From Takakia lepidozioides (lineage: Eukaryota > Streptophyta > Takakiopsida > Takakiales > Takakiaceae), in NCBI GenBank assembly GCA_030704615.1, contig CM060734.1, positions 23,190,001 through 23,250,000 of the forward strand: a DNA stretch of 60,000 bases, in the 5' to 3' direction. Shown here in pieces: positions 22,960 through 34,900 of this stretch. A program made the translations under genes and the position numbers. The notes under the pieces are model-generated. The model worked only from the letters and a program-made list of their open reading frames with translations. It was not told where the DNA came from and searched no databases. Position 1 is the first letter of the stretch, and each line of letters begins with the position of its first letter.

Positions 22960-24233
22960 GAATGCCATGATTAGCCCGCTTGCAGGCCACGGCGGAGCCA
23001 AGCGCACTGCGGCACTCTTGAAGAAAGAGTATTTCTGGCCCAAACTGAGAGGAGGCAGAGGAGTATGTCAAGACATGCACCACATGCCAACAAAACCGGA
23101 GCGAGTAAAAAAGCAAGCGGGTTGTTACAACCCTTGCCGATTCCAGAGGGGACTTGGGAAAGCGTCTCGATGGATTTCATGACTGCTATGCCGCTGTTAA
23201 AAGGATTCGATGCAATCATGGTGGTGGTGGATAGGTTCAGTAAAATGGGCCATTTCATCCCCACCAAGGAGACGGCAACGGCGCAGGAGACAGGACAACT
23301 TTACTTCGCCCACGTCTTAAAGCATTATGGAGTCCCGAAGGATATTGTTCCGGACCGCGATCCAAAGTTTACGAGTAAATTCTGGAGAGCACTTTGGAAG
23401 AAGATGGGGACGAGGCTGAAGATGAGCACCGCCTTCCGACCTACGACGACGGCCAAACAGAAAGAGTGAATTCCGTAGTGAAGCAGATCTTGCGGAATTA
23501 CGTGTCGGCAGACCAAACAGACTGGGTGGAACACTTAGACGCGGCAGAGTTCTGTTATAATAACACAGAACACTCCGCAACGGGAGTTTCCCTTTCGTAT
23601 TGGTCTATGGAAAAGCACCTCTGGTGCCGACAAGTTGGGCCGCCCAGGACGTTGAGGAACCGGCAGTAGCGGCGGTACTGGAAGAACGCGAGCGTTTGTT
23701 GAAGCTCGCAAAGTACAACATTGTCAAAGCTAGGAAACGGTATGAAAGGCAGGCGAATCGGAAGCGGAGGGAAGTGAAGTTTGAGGCAGGCACAGAGGTC
23801 TGGTTGAACATCAAGAATTTCCGACTACCTCCGAAGTGAGTCCGAAGTTCGTACCTCCGTATGCGGGTCCCTTTCGCATTCGGAAGGTTATGAATGAGGA
23901 TGTGTATGAATTGGAGCTGCCGGCAAACAGCAAGGTGCACCCTGTATTCCATGTCTCCCTTTGAAGCCTTACTTCAAAGATGAAGCACGTCCGAATCGGC
24001 ATCAAGTGTTGCGTCCGCCACCTATGCTGTTGGATCATGAAAATGAACCTGAGTACGAGGTGGAGGCAATACTTAAGTCGAGGAGGTTCAAGAACCGAGA
24101 AACGGAGTATCTCGTCAAATGGAAGGGCTATCATCATGTGGAGGCATCTTGGGTGCGTGCCTCAGAAATGGGAAACGCATCCGAGGTGGTTGCAGCTTTC
24201 GAAGGGCGACCTCAAAAGCGGAAGAAGCGTTGA
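22960..24233 (+). pseudogene. Integrase and chromodomain of chromovirus 1
   Basis: Integrase zinc region remnant (GHGGAKRTAALLKKEYFWPK, CTTCQ-like), catalytic core starting VSMDFMTAMPL with VVVDRFSKMGHF and DRDPKFTSKFW (DD35E aspartates), then QTERVNSVVKQILRNYV near the glutamate. The C-terminal part ends in a chromodomain at about 24030-24170: YEVEAILKSRRF, EYLVKWKGY, ASWVRASEM. The chromodomain steers integration to marked chromatin. Frameshifts at about 23455, 23595 and 23835. Confidence 0.8.
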
Positions 24234-25141
24234 TGGGGACATCAATCTTGGAGCGTGGGGGAGGAAATGTATGCTTAACCCGGCTTAGCTAGCTTAGGGA
24301 TCCGATTACAAAAACTTGTATTGTACAAAAATTTGTTATAAAGGAAATGGGTTCCAAATGTTGTGCATCCTATTTTGTTTGGAATGGTGATGCATGGTAT
24401 GGTTGGCTAGTGTGCAGAATGCATGCTAGCTTATAAAAGTGGGAGAGGTAAATTGGGTTAATCGTGTGTTTTGCGTAGTGCCGAAATCGGGTGACCCCCA
24501 TCCAAGGGGCAAGGAAACTTGCGCCTTCTTTGGGAGTTCACGTGCTAGTGCGCACCTGGCGCGTGCGCGTACTATAACTGCGCTACCGAGGGGGTTGCCT
24601 TGTAGTGCGGGCTAACGCGGAAGCTACGTGCTTCCGTTCACGTACTATAATCGTGTAGCCTCGGGACGAAGTCGTAGTGCGGCTTCGGCGTGTTCCCGTA
24701 CCTCAGGACAGCATTCCAAGGCGGACCCAATTGTAGTGATTGGGGCGCGCAGTTGGTTCAAGGTTATCTTCCTAGTCAAAGAGGGTTCCAGGTGAACCCT
24801 TGCTCAAGGTGATGCCAAAAGCGGCATCATGAGCGATCGCAAGCAATGTGTTGCAGCAGTAAGGCGATTCGATCCTCGGGGAGGATCGTTCCTTGGCCTT
24901 GAAGTAGGCCAAGAAGAGTGCACTGGGAGGAGCTAGAGGGGCTCCACCCTTGGCCGGGACTTGGAGGAAGTCGGCCGAACTAGCTAGTGGAGAGTAGAGT
25001 CAAGTGTGGGGTTTGGTTCTTTGCCATGGGACGCCATGGTACGGAAACAAACTCCTTGATGTGGGACGCCACAACTTGGATGTTCGTTTCTACAAAATGG
25101 ATAAGTCGATGAGGACATCGACTCCCTGTTGGTAGGGTGTG
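24234..25141. other. 3' non-coding region of chromovirus 1
   Basis: No coding region. A purine run GCGTGGGGGAGGAA at about 24258-24267 follows the chromodomain stop and could be the polypurine tract; the LTR would then be longer (from TGTATGC). Because both upstream LTR copies begin at TGTCGCGG, I place the LTR start at 25142 and leave this segment as untranslated DNA. It is shared with the right part of chromovirus 2 (26578-27040). Confidence 0.5.
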
Positions 25142-25862
25142 TGTCGCGGCCCTTTGCCTTGAGGGCAGGGGGTCATGACACATGAGGGGCTGCCCCTGTG
25201 GTGGGGGCAGCGGCAGCGATAGGTATGGGGGGCTGAAGCACCCTTGAGTGCCCAAGGCACTCAGGGAGCGGAGGCGCTCACTAGGTGGAGCCCCGCACAC
25301 CGGGTTGCGGTGGGGGTGGCTCCACAAGGGGTGGTGGTAGCTTAGCGGGACTTAGTGGGGGTGGCATAGGACTCACCATGGGGGTGGAGACCTCGTGGTG
25401 GGAGTCGTGGGGAGTCTTGGGACTCATCACGGTCCATAGGGGCCGTGGTGAGCGGGCCAAGACTCACGCGACTCATCACCGGGAGTCGAGGGTTTTCGTG
25501 GTGGTTCGCCATAAAAGGCATGGCTGGTTGTGAAACCCCCGCGGACAGCTAGAGAAGTATTATAGGGAGTAGTAACCCCGAGAACGGTGCAAGCCCGTTG
25601 GTGACCAAAAACTAGTGAGTAAGCGAGCGAGCTGGAAAGCGACCAAAGAGTGGGGAGCTATTCCGGACTGCCATCTACCAAAGGGAATTCCCCTAGTCTC
25701 AAATAGGTGGAGGATTTAGTGGGAAGCGAAGGGGGACCGTTATGTCCCGGTGAGCAGCCGAAGCTCCAAGTTGGCCCGGCGGCCAGGTTGAGAGTCAGGC
25801 GCGCGCATCAAAGCGAGTAACTATGACTTGAAGGGGAGCTTACCGAAGTGAGGTGCGCGACA
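25142..25862 (+). repeat. 3' LTR of chromovirus 1
   Basis: 721 bp from TGTCGCGGCC to GCGCGACA, closely matching the 5' LTR with scattered substitutions and 1-2-bp indels. The two LTRs were identical at insertion, so their difference could date the insertion. Confidence 0.8.
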
Positions 25863-25869
25863 CTGGTAC

Positions 25870-26577
25870 AGCAGCCAGCTTTTTCATCATCAATTCCATC
25901 TTTTCCATATACTCCTCAACAGTTTCATGCTTCCTTTGCTTTACTGTTGTAAACTTCCATACACTTCATCCTCAGTATTACTTGTCCTGAACCTGTTTCG
26001 GAATGTTGTATTCAAGCCATTCCAGGTTAGGAAATGATTATCAGGGAATCTTGCATACCATTCACTTGCTTTCTTGATAAAGTGAACAAGGAAACAATCT
26101 GATTTTGGCATCATCGCCATTCTCATTGTTCACTATACACATGTGCTCAAATTGGCTAATGTGTACATCGGGATCCCCTTTTCCTGAATATATTGGAAAA
26201 TGTGGTTTTGCCCGTGTTGGTTGTAACACCATCTGTGGCCCTACCTTTTGCCCACTCCCTGCTACTGGCCCCACGATATTCATAGTATTCCCAGCTCCAG
26301 TTGCACTACTTCCCACACTCCCTGTCCCCCCAGAGTCAGATCCAGGCAGCCCGCCTGATCCCCCTGAGCCGACACCTTCGTTGGCCTGTGATCCAAGTGC
26401 TCCACTTGATCTAGGTCCAACGGGTTGGGATGTCCTGGTTGTAGTCTCAACCTCAGCTGTTGGGTCTACTTCTTCATACTCTTCATCTTCCAATTTCTTT
26501 TCTCTATTTTCATCTTCCAATTTCTTTTCTCTATTTTCATCATCCAAGTTCTGTCCGCCTTGGAATGCTGGCCTGAG
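25870..26577 (-). pseudogene. Gypsy gag fragment (minus strand)
   Basis: Two overlapping frames. The upstream one (26577-26062) has repeated acidic DENREKKLE units, a Gly/Ser-rich stretch and KPHFPIYSGKGDPDVHISQF, typical of Ty3/gypsy Gag before the capsid-like domain. The next (26126-25870) has SDCFLVHFIKKASEWYARF, FLTWNGLNTTFRNRF and continues with a frameshift into the rest of the retrotransposon gag domain. It is bounded on the left by the LTR of chromovirus 1 and on the right by the truncated end of chromovirus 2 at the shared word CCTGAGG. It probably belongs to the same gypsy family as gypsy-1. Confidence 0.7.
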
Positions 26578-27045
26578 GTACGGGAACACGCCGAAGCCGC
26601 ACTACGACTTCGTCCCGAGGCTACACGATTATAGTACATTGAACGAAAGCACGTAGCTTCCGCGTTAGCCCGCACTACAAAGCAACCCCCTCGGTAGCGC
26701 AGTTATAATATGCGCACGCGCCAGGTGCGCACTAGCACGTGAACTCCTAAAGAAGGCGCAAGTTTCCTTGCCCCTTGGATGGGAGTCACCCGATTTCGGC
26801 ACTGCGCAAACACACGATTAACCCAATTTACCTCTCCCACTTTTATAAGCTAGCATGCATTCTACACACTAGCCAACCACACCATGCATCACCATTCCAA
26901 ACAAAATAGGACGCACAACATTTGGAACCCATTTCCTTTATAACAAACTTTTGTACAATACAAGTTTTTGCAATCGGATTCCTAAGCTAGCTAAGCCAGG
27001 CTAAGCATACATTTCCTCCCCCACGCTCCAAGGTTGATGACCCCA

Positions 27046-28332
27046 TCAACGCTTCTTCCGCTTTTGAGGTCGCCTTTCAAAAACTGCAACCGCCTCGGAT
27101 GCATTTCCCATTTCTGAGGCACGCACCCAAGATGCCTCCACATGATGATAGCCCTTCCATTTGACAAGATACTCCGTTTCTCGGTTCTTGAACCTCCTCG
27201 ACTTAAGTACTGCCTCCACCTCGTACTCAGGTTCATTTTCATGATCCAACAGCACAGGTGGCGGACGCAACACTTGATGCCGATTCGGACGCGCTTCATC
27301 TTTGAAGTAAGGCTTCAAAAGGGAGACGTGGAATACTGGATGCACCTTGCTGTTTGCCGGCAGCTCCAATTCATACACATTCTCATTCATAACCCTCCGG
27401 ATGTGAAAGGGTTCCGCATACGGAGGTACGAACTTTGGACTCACTTCCGGAGGTAGTCGGAAATTCTTGATGTTCAACCAGACCTCCGTGCCTGCCTCAA
27501 ACTTCACTTCCCTCCGCTTCCGATTCGCCTGCCTTTCATACCGTTTCCTAGCTTTGGCAATGTTGTACTTTGCGAGCTTCAACAAACGCTCGCGTTCTTT
27601 CAGTACCGCCGCTACTGCCGGTTCCTCAACGTCCTGGGCGGCCGAACTTGTCGGCACCAGAGGTGCTTTTCCATAGACCAATACGAAAGGGGAAACTCCC
27701 GTTGCGGAGTGTTCTATGTTATTATAACAGAACTTTGCCGCGTCTAAGTGTTCCACCCAGTCTGTTTGGTCTGCCGACACGTAATTCCGCAAGATCTGCT
27801 TCACTACGGAATTCACTCTTTCTGTTTGGCCGTCGGTCGTAGGTCGGAAGGCGGTGCTCATCTTCAGCCTCGTCCCCATCTTCTTCCAAAGTGCCCTCCA
27901 AAATTTACTCGTTAACTTTGGATCGCGGTCCGGGACAATATCCTTCGGGACTCCATGATGCTTTAAGACGTGGGCGAAGTAAAGTCGTCATGTTTCCTGC
28001 GCCGTTGCCGTCTCTTTGGTGGGGATGAAATGGCCCATTTTACTGAACCTATCCACCACCACCATGATTGCATCGAATCCTTTTGACAGCGGCATAGCAG
28101 TCATGAAATCCATCGAGACGCTTTTCCAAGTCCCCTCTGGAATCGGCAAGGGTTGTAAGAGCCCCGCTTGCTTTTTGTACTTGCTCTGGTTTTGTTGGCA
28201 TGTGGTGCATGTCTTGACATACTCCTCTACCTCCTCCCTCAGTTTGGGCCAGAAATACTCTTTCTTTAAGAGTGCCGCAGTGCGCTTGGCTCCGCCGTGG
28301 CCCGCAAGCGGGCTATCATGGCATTCTCTCAA
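27046..28332 (-). pseudogene. Integrase and chromodomain of chromovirus 2
   Basis: First frame (28332-27988) has the HHCC zinc module (HDSPLAGHGG, CTTCQQNQSKY) and the first catalytic aspartate in VSMDFMTAMPL. A frameshift or stop near 27988-27960 interrupts it. The second frame (27879-27046, 277 codons) continues through QTERVNSVVK, FVPPYAEPFHIRRV (GPY/F-like module) and a chromodomain with YEVEAVLKSRRF, EYLVKWKGY and ASWVRASEM, ending in a basic tail RPQKRKKR. It would insert the cDNA copy into chromosomes, guided by the chromodomain. Confidence 0.85.
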
Positions 28333-28541
28333 GAGGCTATCTCTGATCCTCCCTTTGGCACGTAGTAGAGACGCTTTTGCTTATACCAGAGCAGTCCATT
28401 TTGCAAGTGGAACTGCGATTTAACCCCCATCCTCAAGTCCTGCATCACGGACTTTGCCAGCTCATCCTTCCGGCAAGCCTTCCGGATCTCTTTGGAGCGC
28501 CGTCTCGCCCCTGTACACCAACATGAGCTGCTGCTTTCTAC

Positions 28542-29879
28542 TTAAAGCATCGGCCACCACGTTGTCCCGTCCCAGTTTGTACTGGATATCCACATCGAAC
28601 ACCGCCAAAGTATCTTGCCACCTAAGTTGGACAACTTGGGCTGCGTGACAAAATACTTCACCGTGACATTGTCCGTGAACACCTTCACTGGGTTGGAACC
28701 AACATAGTGGCGCCAAAGCTCAAGACAGTGCACCACCGCCTTCATCTCTTTCTCGTGCGTCGGCCACCGTCGCTCTACTTCATTCAGTTTCTTACTTTCA
28801 TAAGCCACTGGACGTCCATCTTGCATCAGTACACCCCCAATTGCGAAGTCCGACGCATCTGTATGAATCTCGAACGGACGATCGAACTCCGGGATTTTCA
28901 AGACTGGAGCTTCCGCCATCCGCTACTTCAATTCAGCAAAAGCTTGGCCACAAAAGGTGTTCCATGCCCAGACTTTGGATTTACACAGAAGGTCTGACAG
29001 CGGCCCCGCGATCTTGGCGAAATTTCTCACATACTTCCGGTAATAGGAGGCGAGTCCTAGGAAGGATCGCACTCCCGGGACCAAAGTCGAAGGCTCCCAG
29101 TCCAAGATTGCCCTCACCTTCCTGTCATCCATTCTGATCCCATCCTGTGTAATCACATGCCCCAGGAACTCCACTTTTGTGACCCCGAATTCGCACTTTG
29201 AAGCTTTGGCATACAGCTTCCCTTCCCGCAATTTCTGGAACACCATTTTGAGGTGCTCCAAGTGCTCCTCCTTTGTTTTTGAATACACCAAGATGTCGTC
29301 GATGTACACGATCACAAAGTCATCCAACCACTCCTGGAAAAGGCTGTTCATCAGCGTGCTAAAGGTCGCGGGAGCGTTGGTGAGTCCAAAAGGCATCACG
29401 AAGATTTCATATGAACCATACCTTGTCCTGCACCCGGTCTTCTCCTCATCTCCTTCCGCCACTCGAATTTGATGATAGTCGGAGCGCAGATCGATCCGGC
29501 TGAAATACTTCGCTCCTGTCAACCGATCGAAAAGGTCGTCGATCCTTGGCAAAGGGTACCGGTTTTTGATAGTCACCTTATTCAAAGCCCTGTAATCGAC
29601 ACACATCCGCAGCGTCCCATCCTTCTTGTCTGCGAATAGCACCGGGGCTCCGTAAGGTGACTTACTCGGCCGGATGTACCCCTTTGACATTAGATCTTTG
29701 AGCTGAGTCTTTAGCTCGACCAACTCTCTGTGGCTACCTTGCAAGTCCTGGCGACCACCGCTTCCAACAAGCAACTGATGGTATCCTCCGACAGCTCTGT
29801 GGTCGCCTGAGTCATGTTCAATTGCCGGGGCTTCGTGCACTTCTTGGCCATGTGCCCGGGTTCCCCGCAATTGAAACAC
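28542..29879 (-). pseudogene. Reverse transcriptase and RNase H of chromovirus 2
   Basis: RT frame 29760-28923: [82 protein letters not shown] (catalytic Asp pair), [30 protein letters not shown]. After a stop at the end of FAELK, RNase H follows (28919-28560): IHTDASDFAIGGVL, VVHCLELWRHYVG, FTDNVTVKYF. The normal protease between gag and RT is missing, so this copy could not mature its proteins itself. Confidence 0.85.
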
Positions 29880-30860
29880 ACTCCATCAAAGGTCGCCTTT
29901 TGTCCGCCATAGGCCGCTCCACCCGCTTTTCCTTTCGAAGCACCGGGTGCCGCCTTGATTTGTGAAGGCCCTCCCTTCGATTTCCACGTGCCATTGTCAC
30001 CGCGTGGCCTATCCCACTTCTTTTTCGGTCGGAAGGAGTCACCTTCCCGCCGGGTCTTCTTGTGGTTCAGCTCCGTACGGCCTTGTCTTTCACCCTTAGG
30101 GACATCCGAGAAACATTCAGCCCTCTCAATTGCCTCGTTCAAAGTCTTAGGTGGCTTCTCCTCCAACTTCCGCCTGGCCCATGGGGCCAATCCCGCCACA
30201 AAGTGAAGACCATTTCTGTTCTGCCATGTCCGCAACTTCGAGCAAAGCACATTGAAAGCTGGACATATCCCCGAATGTCATCTGTTTGCTTCAAATTCCT
30301 CATCTTGTCCCGGGCGAGCCAGGACGCGTTGAGGGGCACAAACTGCCTCTTCATCAATTCCTTGAACCCACTCCAGTTCAAGGTTTCCGGGCTTGGACCT
30401 CGGTCGTGAAGGCGTTCTGCCACCATTGTTGAGCATAGCCCCTCAAATAGGTGGGAGCCACTTCCACCGATCCTCGTCACTCAATTGGCCGCCCGAAAGT
30501 ACTGCTCTAGCTCCAAGAGCCAGGTGTTGAGTGCCTTCCGATTTTGGACGCCCTCGAAGGTGCCGGGTTCCTTAGGCTTCACCTTAAACTTTGCCTTAGT
30601 GGAAGTGGCATTAGCCGCCTTCAACACGTCTTTCAAAGTCCCGCCAAATTGCGCCAACAACCCTTCTCAAAAGGCTGCCGGCATGGGAGGCATCTGTTGG
30701 TCGGTCGGAGCTCTCAGGGATTCCTTAGGCTCCGACTCCTCAGATTCCTCCCGCTCTTGAGCGGCCTTGTTTTCGGAAACATGAATCGCTTCCTCAAACG
30801 GCCGCCTCGGTGACACGTCGCCAGGATCATCATCTTTTGTGCCGTTCCGCTTTCGCTTTG
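29820..30860 (-). pseudogene. gag of chromovirus 2
   Basis: Starts MGSGKPKRKRNGTKDDD and runs through an acidic stretch to LRAPTDQQMPPMPAAF, then breaks; the middle part is in other frames (for example 30480-30139, ERLHDRGPSPETLNWSGFK). The last part, about 30250-29820, is Lys/Gly-rich and contains an intact CCHC zinc knuckle [14 protein letters not shown] for nucleic-acid binding. Confidence 0.75.
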
Positions 30861-30931
30861 GCTTGCCCGACCCCATGATGAGGCCAATCCCAAGGACGAT
30901 CACGTACTGAACTCTAAGCTCTGATACCAAA

Positions 30932-31662
30932 TATCGCGCACCTCACTTCGGTAAGCTCCCCCCTCAAGTCATAGATACTCGCTTGATGCGCGCGCCTAAC
31001 TCCCAACCTGGCCGCCGGGCCAACTTGGAGCTCTGGCTGCTCACCGGGGCATAACGGTCCCCCTTTGATCTCCCAAAGAACCCTCCAACGATTTGGAACC
31101 AGCGGGAATTCCCTTTGGTAGTTGGCAGTCCGAAACAGCTCCCCACTCTTTGGTCGCTTTCCGGCTCGCTCGCTTACTCACTAGTTTTTGGTCACAACGG
31201 GCTTGCACGTTCTCGGGTTACTACTCCCTATATATACTCTGTAGCTGTCCGCGGGGGTTTCACAAAAACCATGCCATTTTATGGCGAACCACCACGAACA
31301 CCCTCGACTCCCGGTGATGAGTCGCGGTGAGTCTTGGCCCACCCACCACGGCCCCTATGGACCGTGATGAGTCCCAAGACTCCCCACGACTCCCACCACG
31401 AGGTCTCCGCCCCAGAGTGAGTCCTATGCCACCCCCACTAAGTCCCACTAAGTCCCGCTAAGCTACCACCACCCCTTGTGGAGCCACCCCCACCGCAACC
31501 CGGTGTGCGGGGCTCCACCTAGTGAGCGCCTCCGCCTCCTTGAGTGTCTTGGGCACTCAAAGGTGCTTCAGCCCACCATACCTATCGCTACCACTGCCCC
31601 CACCACAGGGGCAGCCCCTCTTGTGTCCCGACCCCCTGCCCTCAAGGCAAAGGGCCGCGACA
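30932..31662 (-). repeat. 5' LTR of chromovirus 2
   Basis: About 731 bp in reverse orientation, from TGTCGCGG (31662 leftwards) to CGCGATA at 30932, where the other copies have CGCGACA. The primer-binding site (TGGTATCAGAGC, 30929-30918) follows after two bases. Confidence 0.75.
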
Positions 31663-31972
31663 CACAGTGTGTGTAAGAAGGGATTGCTTGTGGATCCCAG
31701 AAAGATAGAGGCCATTAAAGTATGTCCACCACTAGGAAATGTTAAAAGTCTAAGGAGATTCCTTGGACAAACCAGTTACTACAAAAGGTTTGTCAGACGG
31801 TATACACATATGGCAGCACCATTGAGCAAGTTTCTGAAGAAGGATGCAGTGTTTACATGGACAGCTGAATGTCAACAGGCTTTTGAGGAACTTACATTGT
31901 CAGTAACAACTACACCTGTGCTGATTAACCCTCACTGGCACGTAGTATTTCATGTATACTGTGATGCCACCA
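31663..31972 (+). pseudogene. Gypsy-3 pol, left part (RT connection)
   Basis: Encodes VCKKGLLVDPRKIEAIKV, SLRRFLGQTSYYKRFVRRY, APLSKFLKKD, FTWTAECQQAFEELT and VFHVYCDAT: the end of the RT domain and the first aspartate strand of RNase H. The frame is open but is cut by unit B directly after the CDAT motif; the remainder resumes at 39596 with IGAVLAQ. Its left side is cut by the LTR of chromovirus 2. Confidence 0.85.
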
Positions 31973-34900
31973 GTGAGAGCTCCATGCGATCGGGCTGCGC
32001 GCAGCTGATCGAGCACCGAACCCCCCATTTTGCTTCTGTAATTCTTAGACTGAATGCTAGGAGACTTGAATGCAGAACATGTTTGCATGCCTAACAGGAA
32101 AGGTGGACGTGCTTGAGGGATCGCAGGAATCCAAAGAGCCGCAGGAAGAGTCCGAGGAGCTAGCTGCAGCACGTACACCCACCCGATCCCCGAGCGCGGG
32201 TACTCCTGCCGGGCCTAGCCCTCTGCGATTCAAAGACGCGTCTTCGAAGGGCAAGTTCAAAGTCTCAGAGATTGACTCGCGTTCTTCGATCATGGAGAAT
32301 CGCCAGCAGGGGTCGGGCCCTTCTCCAGCAAAGTCGAAGAAGAAGCAGCCCGTCCCTCTACTGGCTTCTGAACCGGCTCAGGCCGATTCACCCCCCCAAC
32401 GCGAATGAAGCAGCAGGGTAGAAGACAGATTCTATTGCAGCAGACACCTTCACCTGCAAGGATGAGGAAGCAGAAGGCAATCAGGGCGACGGCCGAACAA
32501 TCTCCCCCAAAACCGCTTCCACGAGCTGAAGCTCAGTTCCTGGAGGATTCCCGCCTGCAGATGTTGGGGCCGACTCTGCTGACAGCGAAGGCAATGGGAT
32601 CGACCGTTGATCTCGATTTGGTACCGGAGGAGGGTGCTGCCGCTGAACGTTCGCAGGCAGACCTCACCACCGATGAGCTAGCAGGCCCGGAGGAGGCCTC
32701 TGCAGTGGCAGAATTGCCCGCACACAGGCCCCAGAGTGCAGCTCCAGTTGAGGATGCTCCACCTGCTCAGCCACTACCGGCACCTACAGACATGTCTCCG
32801 GAGGATTTCAAAAGTGCAGCGGATAAAATGTTGGAGGAGACACACAGTAGCATTGGCAGAGTTCTGGGCAGCAGGGTATTCCAGCGGACTCTTCGAATCC
32901 CACTCTGTCGCATGGTCTCCCTTCCCATCGTCAGGCAGGCCCTTCCCGGAGATGTGGATAAGCTCAAGTTCGCATTTCGAGAAGGGTACCGTCTGGGATC
33001 GGCAGCGTTTTACGTTTCCATAGAGAATGAGGACGGCGAAACCCGTGGACCCACTGCCGATGAATTGTCAACGTGGGATACCCACTGGCACACTCGCAAC
33101 CACGAATTCGAGGCGACGCTGAAGGGTGATCCCGACTTCGGCCATATGTCGGGAAAAATGTTCTTTGTGTGGGACGGGAATCACCGACTTCTCGCCTGGT
33201 GGGAGTACATCAAGCAGAACCATGCAAGCACATTGGCTGGCATTACATGGTGGAGTGTGTCATCCTCAAGGTGAAGGCGGCAGACTCCTCCCTCCTCAAG
33301 AATGCCATGGCGGACCTCAACTCGTAAGATACTCATACCCTCCCTAGCACATTCGAAATGCGGTGCCGCATTTCGGTTTCCATTCTGGTTTGATTCCGTG
33401 CTTCCGTGTACTGAACTGGAGAGTGTGCCTTGCAGGGTCACTGAGAATGCGTACGTGCATACCCACATGGCACATATGCTGTACAGGGTGAGGAAAACTG
33501 GTCTTACTGATCCGCAGATGTTTGCGGAAATGCTGGAGCCGGAGCTCATTCAGAAAGCCGTTGCAAAAACAGACCGGACATGGTATCGTCTCACTATGGA
33601 TGGAATGGTGGAGGTGATATACGAAGTAAGTCGTGCTCCAATTTCCCTCTGCTCATCCTTCCCCAATTTCCAGTAATCTTTCCACATGAATCGAATGTAA
33701 CGCTTTGCATGTTTTTGTTGGCAGTCAAACATCAAGCTGGATTTGGCCCATGCCAAACGCTTCTTCATGGAAAGTGAGGGGCAGGTCAAAACGTTGCAGT
33801 CATTGACTGAGCACTTGAAGGAAGCCGGTGTCAAGTCCAGAACCAAATACAAGTCAAAGCTTGTGAAGCTGGTGGCAATTGCAGATCCGGCACTTGGAAA
33901 GGACTTCATCCCCGAGATTGCAAAACACTATTCTCGGGCCATGCAGCCGACCATGCAATTGGAGAAACTGCATCACCTCTCAACGGCATGTGTGGAGGCG
34001 AAAGAGAAGGTGAGGTTTCAATGCACTGAATTTCCTTCCTAGCAATAGCCACTCTCTTCCAGCCACTGACATTGGATCGGAAATGGCAGACACGGTGGCT
34101 GTCGATCTGGAATGCATCCGAGAGCATAAGGACAATGTGGTCTTTTCCACTGGAAGTTTCCGACCCTGCAGTGGATGTGTGGCTCAACCGTATGACTTGG
34201 TGGTTCCAGGTAATTCAAGGTACTTCCCCAGATTTGCTTTTCTGACATGAATTCCCTGAACTGCTACGTGACAATGCATTTGGGAATGGCAGGTAATGTC
34301 GAATGCAAAGGAGCAAGTCGTAATGCACACAAATTCGTTTGGCTTGTACGTCAAATGGGATGGAACACAGACATTGGAAGACTACGTGACACGTTTCAGA
34401 TGTGCGTACAAGGACAACCTTTTCGCCAGAGAGCTACAGACAGCAAGAAGGAGCGTGGAGTTTACACATCAGGAGGGAGCGGGGAAAGCTGCAATGCGAA
34501 TTGTTTACAGGTGAAGCACAGCTGCCCTTGTATGCGAAGCCTGGTTACGAGGTTTGTCTCGGAAATGCGGCACCGCATTCGCATTTTATGTTTTCGGTGG
34601 CACTCTGCCAGTAGGTTGGTCTCAAGTTTTGCTCACGCATGCTGACTGCCTTGCAGGTATATGAAATACGTGCTCCTTCAGACAGGGCCCTGGCTCAAGA
34701 GCCCCGTTCTTCATGGCTTGGACCGTGGCGGGCCCAAGCTGTGTCTACACACCCGAGATGCAGAAACAATGGCATCCCGCGCATCTCGTTGGATGCCCGT
34801 GGTACCTGGACATGTCTGGCGGTATTGTTGACGAGTCTGAGAAAGATCTGCACGCCTTGGCAGAAGAGAAGAGAAAGGAAAGACGTGTCCCTGCTGGGCC

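Larger units (their letters stand above)
18955..25862 (+). mobile_element. Chromovirus 1 (Ty3/gypsy with chromodomain), decayed
   Basis: A complete but decayed LTR retrotransposon. Layout: 5' LTR 18955-19678, primer-binding site 19681-19692, gag (about 19734-20800), protease remnant (about 20960-21245), RT/RNase H (about 21570-22750), integrase (about 22960-23950), chromodomain (about 24030-24233), non-coding 3' region, 3' LTR 25142-25862. LTRs begin TGTCGCG and end CGCGACA. The flanks TAAGC and CTGGT do not form a target duplication. The polyprotein has many frameshifts, especially at 21.58-22.85 kb. Confidence 0.85.
26578..31662 (-). mobile_element. Chromovirus 2 (minus strand, 3' end truncated, protease deleted)
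   Basis: Same family as chromovirus 1 in opposite orientation, 3' ends facing each other. 5' LTR 30932-31662, primer-binding site 30918-30929, gag about 30860-29820, RT/RNase H about 29750-28560, integrase and chromodomain 28332-27046, then 3' non-coding DNA cut at 26578. An internal deletion has removed the protease (junction at about 29740, TTGCAAGGTAG/CCACAGAG). It is better preserved than chromovirus 1. Its left LTR end abuts a gypsy reverse transcriptase gene on the plus strand. Confidence 0.85.

Noticed and set aside
18955-25862. Functional autonomous retrotransposon
   Set aside because: Protease aspartate changed, zinc knuckle cysteine lost and many frameshifts across pol.
26466-26675. 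A separate gene suggested by repeated KKLEDENRE peptides
   Set aside because: It is the acidic N-terminal part of a gypsy gag fragment with a small internal duplication.
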